The position numbers and the translations under genes were made by a program. This document shows, in pieces, positions 15,498 to 24,556 of a stretch of 64,000 bases of DNA (positions are counted from its first letter, which is position 1; the number at the start of each line of letters is the position of its first letter). The notes below the pieces were generated by a model. The model was not told the DNA's origin. It did not search any database and was given only the letters and a program-made list of their open reading frames with translations. The DNA comes from Desertibacillus haloalkaliphilus (GTDB taxonomy: Bacteria; Bacillota; Bacilli; Bacillales; KJ1-10-99). The stretch spans positions 186,001 through 250,000 of the forward strand of contig NZ_JAHPIV010000005.1 of NCBI RefSeq assembly GCF_019039105.1, read 5' to 3'.

Positions 15498-17218
15498 TGA
15501 AGGAGCTAAAACAGGTCATCCAATTGATGATGAAAGAAAAACGGGATATTTATCTTTCCATCTTATTTGGATATTTAGCTGGTATGACTGCCGTCGGTCT
15601 TTTTGCTGCCAATGGTTATCTCATTTCTCGAGCAGCGGTTGAAACGCCATTATATGTCTTAATTATGATGGTTGCCATCGTAAAATTAGGGAGCTTTCTT
15701 CGCGCAGGCTCACGTTATGCAGAGCGTTATTTTTCACACCGAGCAACGTTTACGATGCTCGCCAACATGCGAGTACATTTTTATGATAAAGTAGAGAGCC
15801 TTTCGCCGAGCTTGATTCAAAAGTATCGTAGTGGTGATATGTTGGCACGTATTGTAGGGGATGTCGAAAGTCTTCAGAACTTTTTCCTGCGTGTCATATA
15901 TCCGCCACTGATCATGGTACTCGTCTTTTTAAGTACGGTTTTGTTCGTTTCATTTTATTCATTTTCTATTGTTCTCTTACTCATTATTGGTTTGATTTTA
16001 ACGGGTATTGTGATCCCGGCCTGGTTTGCGCATAAACAGAAAAAAATCAGTAATGACATACGTGAGCATCGTGCAGATTTTTCAACGGAATTGACGGAAT
16101 GGATGCAAGGTTTTCGTGAGTTGAAAATTCATCAACAGCTTGATGAAAAAGAACAGTTACTTTTCGATACGTCAGAAACCTATATGAATGGTCAGGAGAA
16201 GGAAAGCTTGCAAGCGAGCTATAATCAATCCGTGAACGTTGCCTTATCAGCAGTAATTACTTGGCTCGTCCTCGTTGTAGGGGCATATTTAGTTGCAAAT
16301 GGAAGTTTAGATGGCTTATTTTTAGCGATGCTTGTGATGATTAGTCTCACCGTATTTGAGCACTCAACCCCAATGGCTGCTTTTCCTGTTTATTATGAAG
16401 ATAGTGAGAAGGCTGCAAAACGATTGTTTAATATGGATGAACGTCATGATGAAGATAAGACAGATGTGACGACAACTAAGTATTGGACATCTGCCCCCTC
16501 CATAACTTTTAAAAATGTTAGCTTTTCATACCCTAATGAGCAGCGCAAAGTTACCGAAGGATTAAATCTTGAACTACCGGCTGGGTCAAAAACAGCGATC
16601 GTTGGAGCAAGTGGTTCGGGGAAGTCAACGTTGTTTAATCTTCTACTCAAGCTGTACTCTCCGGATGAAGGTGAGATCTATTTCGATGGTGAAAAAAGAA
16701 GTCAGATGGATCAAGAGGAGATTTGGAAACGCACGAATGTTGTTTTACAAGAAAACCATTTCTTTTATGGGACCATTAAAGATAACCTTCTCATCGAGGA
16801 AGGTTCCTTGACAGATGGAGAGCTGAGTCAAGTGCTGAAAACTGTTCAATTAGCCCATTTTGTTTTAACAGACCGTGTCATGGAAAAAGGGCAAAATTTG
16901 TCCGGTGGTGAAAAGCAACGACTTGCTATGGCTCGTGCTGTGATTAAAGATGCGCCCCTCTGGCTCCTTGATGAACCAACATCATCACTTGATTCTTGGA
17001 CAGAGCAACAGCTGTATGAAACGCTCTATCAACAAGCAAAGGATGATACTGTAATTATTATTAGCCATCGTTTGTCAGGCTTGGAAAAGATGGATCAAAT
17101 TGTGGTCATGGATCAAGGTGAAGTCGTTGAAGTCGGGTCGTTTGCAGAGTTAATGGAGAAAAAAGGGTATTTTTATCGGTTAAAACAAATAGAGGCAAGC
17201 ATTATTCGGACATCATGA
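15497..17218 (+). CDS. cydC: Thiol/haem ABC exporter for cytochrome bd assembly, second subunit (CydC)
   Basis: This 573-aa ABC half-transporter pairs with the preceding one. Walker A GASGSGKST is near residue 370, LSGGEKQR near 468 and LWLLDEPTSSLD follows. The N-terminal domain has six TM helices. ATG 15497 overlaps the upstream stop (TGATG) with AGGAGGAGGGG in front; GTG 15494 in the same frame is an alternative start. It ends the cyd operon, 50 nt before a terminator. Confidence 0.92.
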   Translation: MKELKQVIQLMMKEKRDIYLSILFGYLAGMTAVGLFAANGYLISRAAVETPLYVLIMMVAIVKLGSFLRAGSRYAERYFSHRATFTMLANMRVHFYDKVESLSPSLIQKYRSGDMLARIVGDVESLQNFFLRVIYPPLIMVLVFLSTVLFVSFYSFSIVLLLIIGLILTGIVIPAWFAHKQKKISNDIREHRADFSTELTEWMQGFRELKIHQQLDEKEQLLFDTSETYMNGQEKESLQASYNQSVNVALSAVITWLVLVVGAYLVANGSLDGLFLAMLVMISLTVFEHSTPMAAFPVYYEDSEKAAKRLFNMDERHDEDKTDVTTTKYWTSAPSITFKNVSFSYPNEQRKVTEGLNLELPAGSKTAIVGASGSGKSTLFNLLLKLYSPDEGEIYFDGEKRSQMDQEEIWKRTNVVLQENHFFYGTIKDNLLIEEGSLTDGELSQVLKTVQLAHFVLTDRVMEKGQNLSGGEKQRLAMARAVIKDAPLWLLDEPTSSLDSWTEQQLYETLYQQAKDDTVIIISHRLSGLEKMDQIVVMDQGEVVEVGSFAELMEKKGYFYRLKQIEASIIRTS

Positions 17219-17269
17219 GCCTTTAGGAAATAGTATTTTAAAGTGGGGCGGGACAAAACTAGTTAAATC

Positions 17270-17317
17270 GAGGCTGGGACCAAAGGTAAAAACCAACCTT
17301 TTGTCCCGGTCTCTTTT
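17270..17317 (+). terminator. Terminator of the cyd operon
   Basis: A long stem (GAGGCTGGGACCAAAGGT with ACCTTTTGTCCCGGTCTC, a few mismatches) is followed by a T-tract. Confidence 0.85.
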
Positions 17318-17495
17318 TCGTTAGAATATAGGTTTCTTTCTATGCATAGGAAATGAATATTTTTAAAATGTTCGATAGTGGTTCAGAGGTAGTTTGTATG
17401 TTTATAATAAATAGCATAAGGGAGAATGGTTTTAAGGATGAAAGTTTAACTTTAAGAGTGAAATGATTGATAATGGCAGACGAAGGGGTTTTATC

Positions 17496-18167
17496 ATGAA
17501 AGCAAAGACGATATTAATTACAGGTGCAGGAACTGGCTTAGGAAAAGAACTAGCAGTAGTCTATGCACAACAAGGACATCGGATCATTTTAGTTGGTCGA
17601 ACAGAAACAAGCTTGAATGAAGTAAAGGAAGTAATTGAGAGTCAAAGAGGCAGTGGGATTGTAAAAACATGTGATATCACCGATCCGAATGCCGTTCAAG
17701 AGATGATACAGCAACTCTTGGAAACAGAAACAATTGATCAAGTCATTAACAATGCAGGCATCGGTTATTTTCGAACCTTACAAGACCTTACGATGACAGA
17801 AATAAGTCAGATGCTTGATACGAATGTCAAAGGTACAATTTATGTCACGAAAGCGGTTTTGCCAACGTTTTTGGAACGTGATTCAGGGAAAATTATGAAT
17901 ATCATCTCAACGGCCGGCTTACGAGGTAAAGTTCAAGAAACTGCATATGTAGCAAGTAAATTTGCTGTTCGAGGGTTTACAGAAAGTTTAATAAAAGAGT
18001 TAGCAGGGACGTCGATCACTGTTTCGGCTGTATACATGGGTGGAATGGATACACCATTTTGGGATGACAGTGATTTTGTGACTGATCGTTCTCGGTTAAG
18101 GTCGGCTTCTGAGGTAGCACGTGAAATTGTTGAAAGGGAAGATGAAGAAAAGTTAATTATTGAGTAG
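17496..18167 (+). CDS. Short-chain dehydrogenase/reductase (classical SDR)
   Basis: This 223-aa NAD(P)-dependent oxidoreductase carries TGAGTGLG near residue 7, NNAG, and the catalytic YxxxK at Tyr151-Lys155 (YVASK) with a serine in the ISTAG segment. The ATG at 17496 has AAGGGG upstream; an 11-codon longer frame has no start signal. The substrate cannot be told. It resembles the YqjQ-type SDRs of Bacillus. It stands alone between the cyd operon terminator and the CcdA-like gene. Confidence 0.85.
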   Translation: MKAKTILITGAGTGLGKELAVVYAQQGHRIILVGRTETSLNEVKEVIESQRGSGIVKTCDITDPNAVQEMIQQLLETETIDQVINNAGIGYFRTLQDLTMTEISQMLDTNVKGTIYVTKAVLPTFLERDSGKIMNIISTAGLRGKVQETAYVASKFAVRGFTESLIKELAGTSITVSAVYMGGMDTPFWDDSDFVTDRSRLRSASEVAREIVEREDEEKLIIE

Positions 18168-18414
18168 GTTTAGGTGGTCTATGTACCAAAATACTAAACG
18201 TCGAGACAAAAAACGAACTAATTATATGATGAGAAGGGGATTGGCGAATGCACAATACTTCTTCTCTCTTTCTCATTTTTTCATTTAGAATTCACAGTTT
18301 CTTTATATTTATTTAGTATAGTTAATAGCTAAAGGTTATATTTTACGTGACAATAGAATGGTAGCCGATTTTCAAGGAAATGAAAAATATTAGCTAACTA
18401 AATGAGGTATGTAT

Positions 18415-19149
18415 ATGTATGATTTCTTTAACTCTATTAGTCAGATCTTCTATCAACCATTGATTAACCTCTCAAATGCTACAGAACATCTTCCATTGCT
18501 TTCAGCACTTATTCTAGGAATTCTAGCAGCAACTGCCCCTTGCCAATTTACGGCAAATATCGGGGCGATCACATTATATGGAAATCGTTCAATCCAGAAA
18601 GCAATCCCTTTGACAGAGGTTTTATTCTTTCAACTTGGAAAAATGGTTGTATTTACTGGCTTAGGGCTTTTTGTTCTTATATTAGGGAGCGAGTTTCAAC
18701 GTGAGTTAACCGTCTATTTTCCATGGATAAGAAAGATCCTCGGTCCAATGCTAATTTTGATCGGATTGTATTTAGCAGGAGTGATCAAAGCGAATTGGAC
18801 GATAGGCTTGAAACAAGGCTTTGATAGAAAAAAACGTCGTGGGAAGTGGGGGGCGTTTCTGCTTGGTAGTAGTTTTTCTTTAGGTTTCTGTCCAACAATG
18901 TTCTCTCTGTTCTTTTTAATCTTAATGCCACTCGCGTTGTCTAGTTCATATGGTGTTGTCTTGCCAGCGGTATTTTCAATCGGGACATCAATTCCACTAT
19001 TTATAGCCATATATTTGATTTGGACGTTTGGGTTAAGTGGAACCTTCATGAAGAGAGGACGGAAGATTGGTTATTGGATTCAACGCATAGCTGGTATTCT
19101 TCTAGTCATTGTCGGAATAATAGATACGATTACGTATTGGAGTATCTAA
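18415..19149 (+). CDS. CcdA-like thiol-disulfide membrane protein (DsbD transmembrane family)
   Basis: This 244-aa membrane protein has about six TM helices and the two conserved cysteines of the CcdA/DsbD TM family: Cys43 in ATAPCQFT and Cys159 in LGFCPTMFSL. CcdA proteins pass electrons from cytoplasmic thioredoxin to extracytoplasmic thiols, for example for c-type cytochrome assembly or sporulation. ATG 18415 is 7 nt after GAGG; ATG 18409 is also in frame. No cytochrome c maturation or thioredoxin-like gene adjoins, so the partner is unknown. Confidence 0.8.
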   Translation: MYDFFNSISQIFYQPLINLSNATEHLPLLSALILGILAATAPCQFTANIGAITLYGNRSIQKAIPLTEVLFFQLGKMVVFTGLGLFVLILGSEFQRELTVYFPWIRKILGPMLILIGLYLAGVIKANWTIGLKQGFDRKKRRGKWGAFLLGSSFSLGFCPTMFSLFFLILMPLALSSSYGVVLPAVFSIGTSIPLFIAIYLIWTFGLSGTFMKRGRKIGYWIQRIAGILLVIVGIIDTITYWSI

Positions 19150-19308
19150 GTCTAAAAGGAAACCTAATAGACGAGAGTTTGTGACTGAAGATATCTCTTT
19201 TATCGGTTCAAGCATTAATTTTGAAAAACGTTGTTGTCGTGCGTATGATAAAAAGGGTTACGTTAAAGATAATAGATGAGCTAAATATAAATATGGAGGT
19301 TACAACCA

Positions 19309-20184
19309 GTGAACCAGGAATACAAACCGTTGTTCCAAGAGTTTAGGTTTAAACGAGGAGTAAAGCTCAAAAATCGGATTCTTATGGCACCTCCAGAATT
19401 ATTAGAAGGTGATCAGCCTGTTAGTGCTAGCGCAGTAGCTGCACCGCGTGAAGGGTTAGTAACACCAAGAGAGCTAACGGTAACAGAGATCGAGGAAATC
19501 ATTAATGATTTTGCAAAGGCGACACGACGCGCAATTGAAGCGGGCTTTGATGGCGTTGAGATCCATGGTGCTAATACATATTTAATTCAGCAATTCTTTT
19601 CTCCACATTCAAACCGGCGCAGTGATAAATGGGGCGGATCGATTGAAAAAAGAATGACATTCCCGCTTGCTGTTATAGATCATGTGAAAGCAACTGTTGA
19701 AAGGCATGCAAAGAACCCTTTTATCATTGGCTATCGGATTTCCCCAGAAGAGGTGGAGAATCCAGGAATTACAATGGATGAAACGTTAATTTTTGTTGAT
19801 AAGCTGGTAGAACAGGATTTAGATTACCTTCATTTATCGGTTCAAGATTTTTGGGGTGGGTCGATTCGCGATGAAGATGATCAACGTTCGCGTGTCACGA
19901 TGGTTTATGAGCGTGTAGGGGATAAAATTCCTGTCATTGGTGTAGGCTCACTTCATATGCCTGATGAAGTCAAAAAAGCAATGGATACAGGTGTACCTTT
20001 GCTAGCCTTAGGTCGTGAATTAATTATGGAGCCACATTGGGTCGAAAAAGTGGAAGCAGGTAATGAAGATACAATAAAAACGACAATTACGAAGGAAGAC
20101 CAAGAAAGGCTAGTCGTCCCTGATGCATTATGGAAAGCAATTATCAATACACCAGGCTGGTTCCCAGTCGTTGAACAAGAATAG
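19309..20184 (+). CDS. Old yellow enzyme family NADH:flavin oxidoreductase, internally deleted
   Basis: This 291-aa frame starts at GTG after GGAGG and matches YqiG/NamA-type FMN enzymes at both ends: YKPLFQEFRFKRGVKLKNRI at the N-terminus, and from about residue 47 onward GDQPVSASAVAA, EIHGANTYLIQQFFSPHSNR and a family-typical C-terminus. The roughly 80 residues that normally lie between the RIxMAP strand and the PPELLxG segment are missing, without loss of frame. These hold flavin-contacting strands of the TIM barrel, so the product is probably inactive or altered. Typical family length is 340-375 aa. It may be a pseudogene in the making. Confidence 0.78.
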   Translation: MNQEYKPLFQEFRFKRGVKLKNRILMAPPELLEGDQPVSASAVAAPREGLVTPRELTVTEIEEIINDFAKATRRAIEAGFDGVEIHGANTYLIQQFFSPHSNRRSDKWGGSIEKRMTFPLAVIDHVKATVERHAKNPFIIGYRISPEEVENPGITMDETLIFVDKLVEQDLDYLHLSVQDFWGGSIRDEDDQRSRVTMVYERVGDKIPVIGVGSLHMPDEVKKAMDTGVPLLALGRELIMEPHWVEKVEAGNEDTIKTTITKEDQERLVVPDALWKAIINTPGWFPVVEQE

Positions 20185-20346
20185 AACATTTAGTAAACCT
20201 TGCTGGAATGTAAATTCTTATATCGGCAAGTTTTTTATTATAGAATCATACTTTCCTGTACTAAATAGTAGAGATCAGTGGATTCTTTATTATTCTGAAT
20301 GTTATGATAAAAATGCGGGTAACTATTAGGAAAGGACGTCTTTTTT

Positions 20347-21273
20347 ATGGAAATAAAAACAGTTTCAATTGTTGGCTTAGGAGCGTTAGGTATTTTATTT
20401 GGTCAGCATTTAGCGAAACAACTGCCAAGAGAAAATGTGAGAATTATTGCAGATAAAAAGCGTATTGAAAAATACGAGGAAAAGGGTGTTTATTGTAATG
20501 GTGAACGATGTAATTTTTATTACATGACCCCGGAAGAGGTGTCAGAACCTGCAGATTTAATTATTTTTGCAGTGAAAGATAGTGGATTAAAGAGTGCCAT
20601 TGCTGCTGTAAAAAACCAAGTTGGAGAGAATACGATCATTTTATCAACGTTAAATGGGATCACTAGTGAAGCAATTATAGGTGAGACTTACGGGATGGAG
20701 AAAATATTATATTGTGTTGCGCAAGGAATGGATGCAGTCAAAGTTGATAATAAATTAACTTACGATCATTTTGGGATGCTGTGTTTCGGGGATCGAGAAC
20801 CCGGGGGCAAATCAAAGAAAGTCGATGCTGTTAGTACCTTCTTTGATAAACTGGACCTTCCTTATGAGGTTGATACGAATATGATGAAGAGATTATGGGG
20901 CAAATTTATGCTCAATGTCGGTGTTAACCAAACTGTTGCTGTCTATGAGGGTAATTATGGAACCATTCAAAAAGAAGGGGTAGCTAGAGATACAATGATT
21001 GCGGCCATGAGGGAGGTTATTTCATTATCTGACCGAGAAGGTGTAGGCTTAACTGAAGGAGACCTAGACTATTGGCTCATGGTATTAAGTAAATTAAGTC
21101 CGGAAGGGAAACCTTCAATGGCGCAAGACGTTGAAGCGAAACGTTATAGTGAAGTTGAATTATTTTCTGGTACTGTCCTTACTCTAGCTAAAAAGTACGG
21201 AATGGATACGCCAGTTAATAAACAATTGTATGACCAAATTATCTCAATAGAGAAGGGTTATACGATGGATTGA
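20347..21273 (+). CDS. Ketopantoate reductase family protein (ApbA/PanE)
   Basis: This 308-aa protein has the NADPH-binding GLGALG motif at residues 10-15 and the PanE catalytic region (RLWGKFMLNVGVNQTVAVY with its lysine and asparagine). The family reduces 2-dehydropantoate to pantoate for CoA synthesis, but many bacterial paralogues act on other 2-oxo acids. No panB, panC or panD is near. It ends at a bidirectional terminator shared with paaK. Confidence 0.85.
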   Translation: MEIKTVSIVGLGALGILFGQHLAKQLPRENVRIIADKKRIEKYEEKGVYCNGERCNFYYMTPEEVSEPADLIIFAVKDSGLKSAIAAVKNQVGENTIILSTLNGITSEAIIGETYGMEKILYCVAQGMDAVKVDNKLTYDHFGMLCFGDREPGGKSKKVDAVSTFFDKLDLPYEVDTNMMKRLWGKFMLNVGVNQTVAVYEGNYGTIQKEGVARDTMIAAMREVISLSDREGVGLTEGDLDYWLMVLSKLSPEGKPSMAQDVEAKRYSEVELFSGTVLTLAKKYGMDTPVNKQLYDQIISIEKGYTMD

Positions 21274-21289
21274 TTTTAGATGCAAAAAA

Positions 21290-21326
21290 AGGCCACGGTG
21301 TTTAATCGTAATCACCGTGGCTTTTG
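21290..21326. terminator. Bidirectional terminator between the PanE-like gene and paaK
   Basis: GCCACGGTG and CACCGTGGC form a perfect stem, with AAAAAAA on the left and TTTT on the right. It serves the convergent genes on both strands. Confidence 0.85.
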
Positions 21327-21328
21327 AT

Positions 21329-22666
21329 TTAGTTTGCAACTTTTTCTTCTTTTCGACGATCAACAACTCGTGCAGCTTTACCTTCAGATCGAGGTAATGA
21401 TTTTGGTTGATGAATATGAATATCCATAGTAACCAAGCAGTTAGTTTTCATTGAATGTTGAATTTTTTTCTTTAAGCCACTAACAATCTCTTCCTCAAGG
21501 TTGCCTTGGCTAGAAGCCTTTTGATAAAACTCTTCACTCATTTCAACGTGAAGCTCGACATTGTCTAGTGAGCCTTTTTTCGTTAAGTGAATTTGATATT
21601 GAGGCACTAGCTCGTCAATTTGAAGTAAGTAATATTCGATTTCAGATGGGAATACATTAACCCCTCTAATAATAAGCATATCATCAATGCGACCTTTAAC
21701 ACGTGTCATCTTAGTTGTTGTACGACCACATGCACACTTTTCACGAGTAATTGAAGCGATGTCCCCTGTACGGTAACGAATGATTGGAAGCGCTTCCTTC
21801 GTAAGGCTAGTAAAAACAAGCTCTCCATCTTCGCCCTCAGCTACAGGCTCTAATGTATCTGGATTGATAACTTCAATTAGGAAATGGTCATCAGCAATAT
21901 GCAAGCCATCTTGTGCCTCATGACATTCAACGGCAACACCTGGTCCCATAACTTCACTAAGCCCATATATATCTACAGCTTTAATACCGAGTTTTCTTTG
22001 AAGAGTTTCTCTCATTTCTTCTGACCAAGGCTCAGCACCAAAGATTCCATATTCTAGGCTAGTCTCACTAGGGTCGATACCCATTTCCTCCATCTTCTCA
22101 GCAATATTTAAGATGTAGGAAGGTGTTCCACAAATCACTTTCGCTCCGAAGTCTTGAATCAATGTAATTTGTCTATCGGTATTACCGCCGGAGATAGGTA
22201 CGGTAGGACAACCAGCTTTTTCAGATCCGTAGTGGATACCTAATCCACCAGTAAATAGGCCATAACCATATGCATTATGAACGATATCCCCTTTTGTTCC
22301 ACCTGCAGCATATATTGCTCTTGCTACAAGTTCTGCCCAATTATCAATATCATTTTGTGTATAACCAACAACAGTCGGTTTTCCGCTTGTTCCAGATGAA
22401 CCATGAATTCTAACAACGTCTTCCTTTGGTACTGCAAATAAACCAAACGGATAATTCTCACGCAAATGATTCTTTTTTGTGAATGGTAATTTTGTTACAT
22501 CATCTAGACTTTTAATATCTTCTGGACTGATGTTTAGTTCTTCAAATTTTTGGCGATAGAATGGTACATTTTCATAAACGTGACGAATTGACTGTTGTAA
22601 GCGCTCTAATTGAAGCTTTTGAATGTCAGACTGTTCTGCTGTTTCAATTTCACTAAAAAATTTCAC
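21329..22666 (-). CDS. paaK: Phenylacetate-CoA ligase
   Basis: This 445-aa AMP-forming ligase makes phenylacetyl-CoA from phenylacetate, ATP and CoA, the entry step of the aerobic hybrid pathway. It has the family core VRIHGSSGTSGKPTVVGYT, YGYGLFTGGLG, AEPWSEEMR, IYGLSEVMGPGVA and YRTGDI. I chose GTG 22666, 8 nt after GGGGGG, which matches PaaK starts; the frame runs 32 codons further without a start signal. It is divergent from paaABCD, and a copy of the putative operator motif (22761-22775) lies upstream. Confidence 0.94.
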   Translation of the reverse strand: MKFFSEIETAEQSDIQKLQLERLQQSIRHVYENVPFYRQKFEELNISPEDIKSLDDVTKLPFTKKNHLRENYPFGLFAVPKEDVVRIHGSSGTSGKPTVVGYTQNDIDNWAELVARAIYAAGGTKGDIVHNAYGYGLFTGGLGIHYGSEKAGCPTVPISGGNTDRQITLIQDFGAKVICGTPSYILNIAEKMEEMGIDPSETSLEYGIFGAEPWSEEMRETLQRKLGIKAVDIYGLSEVMGPGVAVECHEAQDGLHIADDHFLIEVINPDTLEPVAEGEDGELVFTSLTKEALPIIRYRTGDIASITREKCACGRTTTKMTRVKGRIDDMLIIRGVNVFPSEIEYYLLQIDELVPQYQIHLTKKGSLDNVELHVEMSEEFYQKASSQGNLEEEIVSGLKKKIQHSMKTNCLVTMDIHIHQPKSLPRSEGKAARVVDRRKEEKVAN

Positions 22667-22760
22667 TATAAATTCCCCCCAGAATTTAATTAAAAATTCA
22701 CATTGATAAAAAATGATCATTTGCAATGCAGGACCAATAAAATCACGCATTATCTTCAAC

Positions 22761-22775
22761 ACGTTAAATAAACGG
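22761..22775. promoter_or_regulatory. Putative paa operator upstream of paaK
   Basis: ACGTTAAATAAACGG shares 14 identical bases with the motif in front of paaA (23144-23158). The full form is an inverted repeat, ACGTT-N5-AACGT. A TATAAC -10-like element lies just upstream on the minus strand. PaaX is the only pathway regulator encoded nearby and is the likely ligand; this is inference. Confidence 0.6.
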
Positions 22776-23113
22776 AAACCGTAATTACGTTATAATCATT
22801 AGGTTAATGCTTAGTCGACAAAATGTCAATATAGTTATCTGAAAAATAACACTTATCTAAATTGAGGTAAAAGTCATAGCTATTATAAATAACATAGGAA
22901 TAAACTAAAAGTATTTGTAGTAAAAAAGAAAATAAAATTCGATAATTTTTAACAAAAAATTTTTTATTTTTTTCTATCCACTGTCGAAAAGTGGTGAACA
23001 AACTCTTTATTTAGAAGCAGAGAATAAACTTTTTTGTGTGTTATTACTTATATAATGTTGCTAAGCTTACTGTCACAATAATTCCCACTTACTCAAATTT
23101 TCTGACAGAATAC

Positions 23114-23142
23114 TTGACTATAATATGACGTTGTTCTATAAT
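23114..23142 (+). promoter_or_regulatory. Sigma-A promoter of the paaABCD operon
   Basis: TTGACT at 23114-23119, a 17-bp spacer and TATAAT at 23137-23142 form a near-consensus promoter 46 bp before paaA. Confidence 0.8.
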
Positions 23143-23143
23143 G

Positions 23144-23158
23144 ACGTTAAATAAACGT
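23144..23158. promoter_or_regulatory. Putative paa operator overlapping the paaA transcription start
   Basis: ACGTTAAATAAACGT is a perfect inverted repeat (ACGTT-AAATA-AACGT) starting 2 bp after the -10 element. A repressor bound here would block transcription. The motif recurs upstream of paaK. Confidence 0.65.
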
Positions 23159-23188
23159 TATGCAACATTAATAAAGGGGGAAGTGAAC

Positions 23189-24163
23189 ATGGGTGTTAAA
23201 GTTAACGATCCTGTTTCAATTGAGGATAAGAAGTATGAAGAGTTTATGGAGAAGATCAACGCCGGGGAAAAGATCGAAGCGGACAGTTGGATGCCTGAAG
23301 AATATAGAATGACACTTGTTAAATTAATTTCAATGCATGGGATTAGTGAAATTATGGGAGCGCTACCAGAGAAGGAATGGACTCCGAAGGCGCCTACATT
23401 ACGAAGAAAGCTAGGGATTATGGCAAAAGTTCAAGATGAGATGGGTCACGGGCAATTGCTTCTACGAGTAGCAGAAGATTTAATTAAGCCACTTGGTAGA
23501 AACCGTGAAGATTTAATGCAAGATTTATTCACTGGGGATTTAAAATTCCATAATGTTTTCCACATGAGAGCGGAAACATGGGGAGATGCTGGGTTAATTG
23601 GTTGGCTTGTAGATGGTGCAGCTATTATTACACAAACAAATATGTTAGATGCTTCATATAGTCCTTATGCACGAGCTCTAAAGCGTATCGCTGCTGAGGA
23701 GGTATTCCATGCTCAACATGGTGAGGCGATTATTATGGCTTTAGCAGAAGGAACGGAAGAGCAAAAAGCGATGGTGCAAGATGCACTTAACCGCTGGTGG
23801 CCAGCATTGTTAATGTTTTTTGGACCACCTTCTTCAGATACAACAGGTTCATCGAAGCAAGATGCAACAATTAAATTTAAGATCCGAAAGAACACAAATG
23901 AAGAACTAAGACAATTCTTTTTAACAAAATATATTCCGAGAATTTGGTCTTTAGGGCTAACAATTCCTGATGAAACTCTACATTTTGATGAAGAAAAAGA
24001 AGAATGGGTATATCAACAGCCTGATTGGAATGAATTTAAGAAGATTACTAAAAACCAAGGACCAATGTCAAAAGAGAGACTTCGTTTGCGTGAACTTTCA
24101 TATGAAAACAACGCTTGGGTTCGTGAGGCATTAGGTGCATCTTCTCGACCTGCAACAGTTTAA
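23189..24163 (+). CDS. paaA: 1,2-phenylacetyl-CoA epoxidase catalytic subunit
   Basis: This 324-aa protein is the di-iron oxygenase subunit that epoxidises the aromatic ring of phenylacetyl-CoA. Carboxylate and histidine iron ligands are seen in QDEMGHGQ (near residue 83) and EEVFHAQHGE (near residue 170). The ATG at 23189 follows AAGGGGGAAGTGAAC; an upstream in-frame start lies inside the promoter/operator and is rejected. It is the first gene of a ten-gene unit and is tightly followed by paaB and paaC. Confidence 0.95.
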   Translation: MGVKVNDPVSIEDKKYEEFMEKINAGEKIEADSWMPEEYRMTLVKLISMHGISEIMGALPEKEWTPKAPTLRRKLGIMAKVQDEMGHGQLLLRVAEDLIKPLGRNREDLMQDLFTGDLKFHNVFHMRAETWGDAGLIGWLVDGAAIITQTNMLDASYSPYARALKRIAAEEVFHAQHGEAIIMALAEGTEEQKAMVQDALNRWWPALLMFFGPPSSDTTGSSKQDATIKFKIRKNTNEELRQFFLTKYIPRIWSLGLTIPDETLHFDEEKEEWVYQQPDWNEFKKITKNQGPMSKERLRLRELSYENNAWVREALGASSRPATV

Positions 24164-24193
24164 ATGGATATCTAATATAGGGGGAGTTTTAAA

Positions 24194-24556
24194 ATGGAAA
24201 ATAACAGAAAAGATATTGACCAATTTTACGATGAATACCAAGTGTTTAGCCGTAAAACAGCCATCGCTCCAGCGCAGGAGCAATTTACGCTTCTTGCTCC
24301 AAATAGTGAAATCGCTTTAATTATGGCTCAAGAGAATTTCATGAGACGGGAGCCTGTGTATGATATATGGGTTGTTAAACGCTCAGATATTCATGCGCTT
24401 GATGAAGAGCAACGAGAAAAGCTAGTAAATCGACTCGATAACAAAGCCTACCGTGAAACAAAGGGTTACGGATATTTACGAAAAAAATGGCGTGAAAAAG
24501 AACAAGATATGTTTGATGAAAAAGAAATTCTTTCATGGGCTGGAGGGAAAAAATAA
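24194..24556 (+). CDS. paaB: Phenylacetyl-CoA epoxidase subunit PaaB
   Basis: This 120-aa protein is the small bridging subunit of the PaaABC complex, needed for assembly of the active epoxidase. The family segment EIALIMAQENFMRREPVYDIWVV is clear. GGGGGAG precedes the ATG. Its stop overlaps the paaC start (TAATG), as expected for subunits made in fixed ratio. Confidence 0.93.
   Translation: MENNRKDIDQFYDEYQVFSRKTAIAPAQEQFTLLAPNSEIALIMAQENFMRREPVYDIWVVKRSDIHALDEEQREKLVNRLDNKAYRETKGYGYLRKKWREKEQDMFDEKEILSWAGGKK

Noticed and set aside
22804-23001. 65-codon minus-strand frame in the paaK-paaA gap
   Set aside because: It starts at TTG without a ribosome binding site, is Lys/Phe/Tyr/Asn-rich as expected from AT-rich DNA, and lies in a regulatory region.
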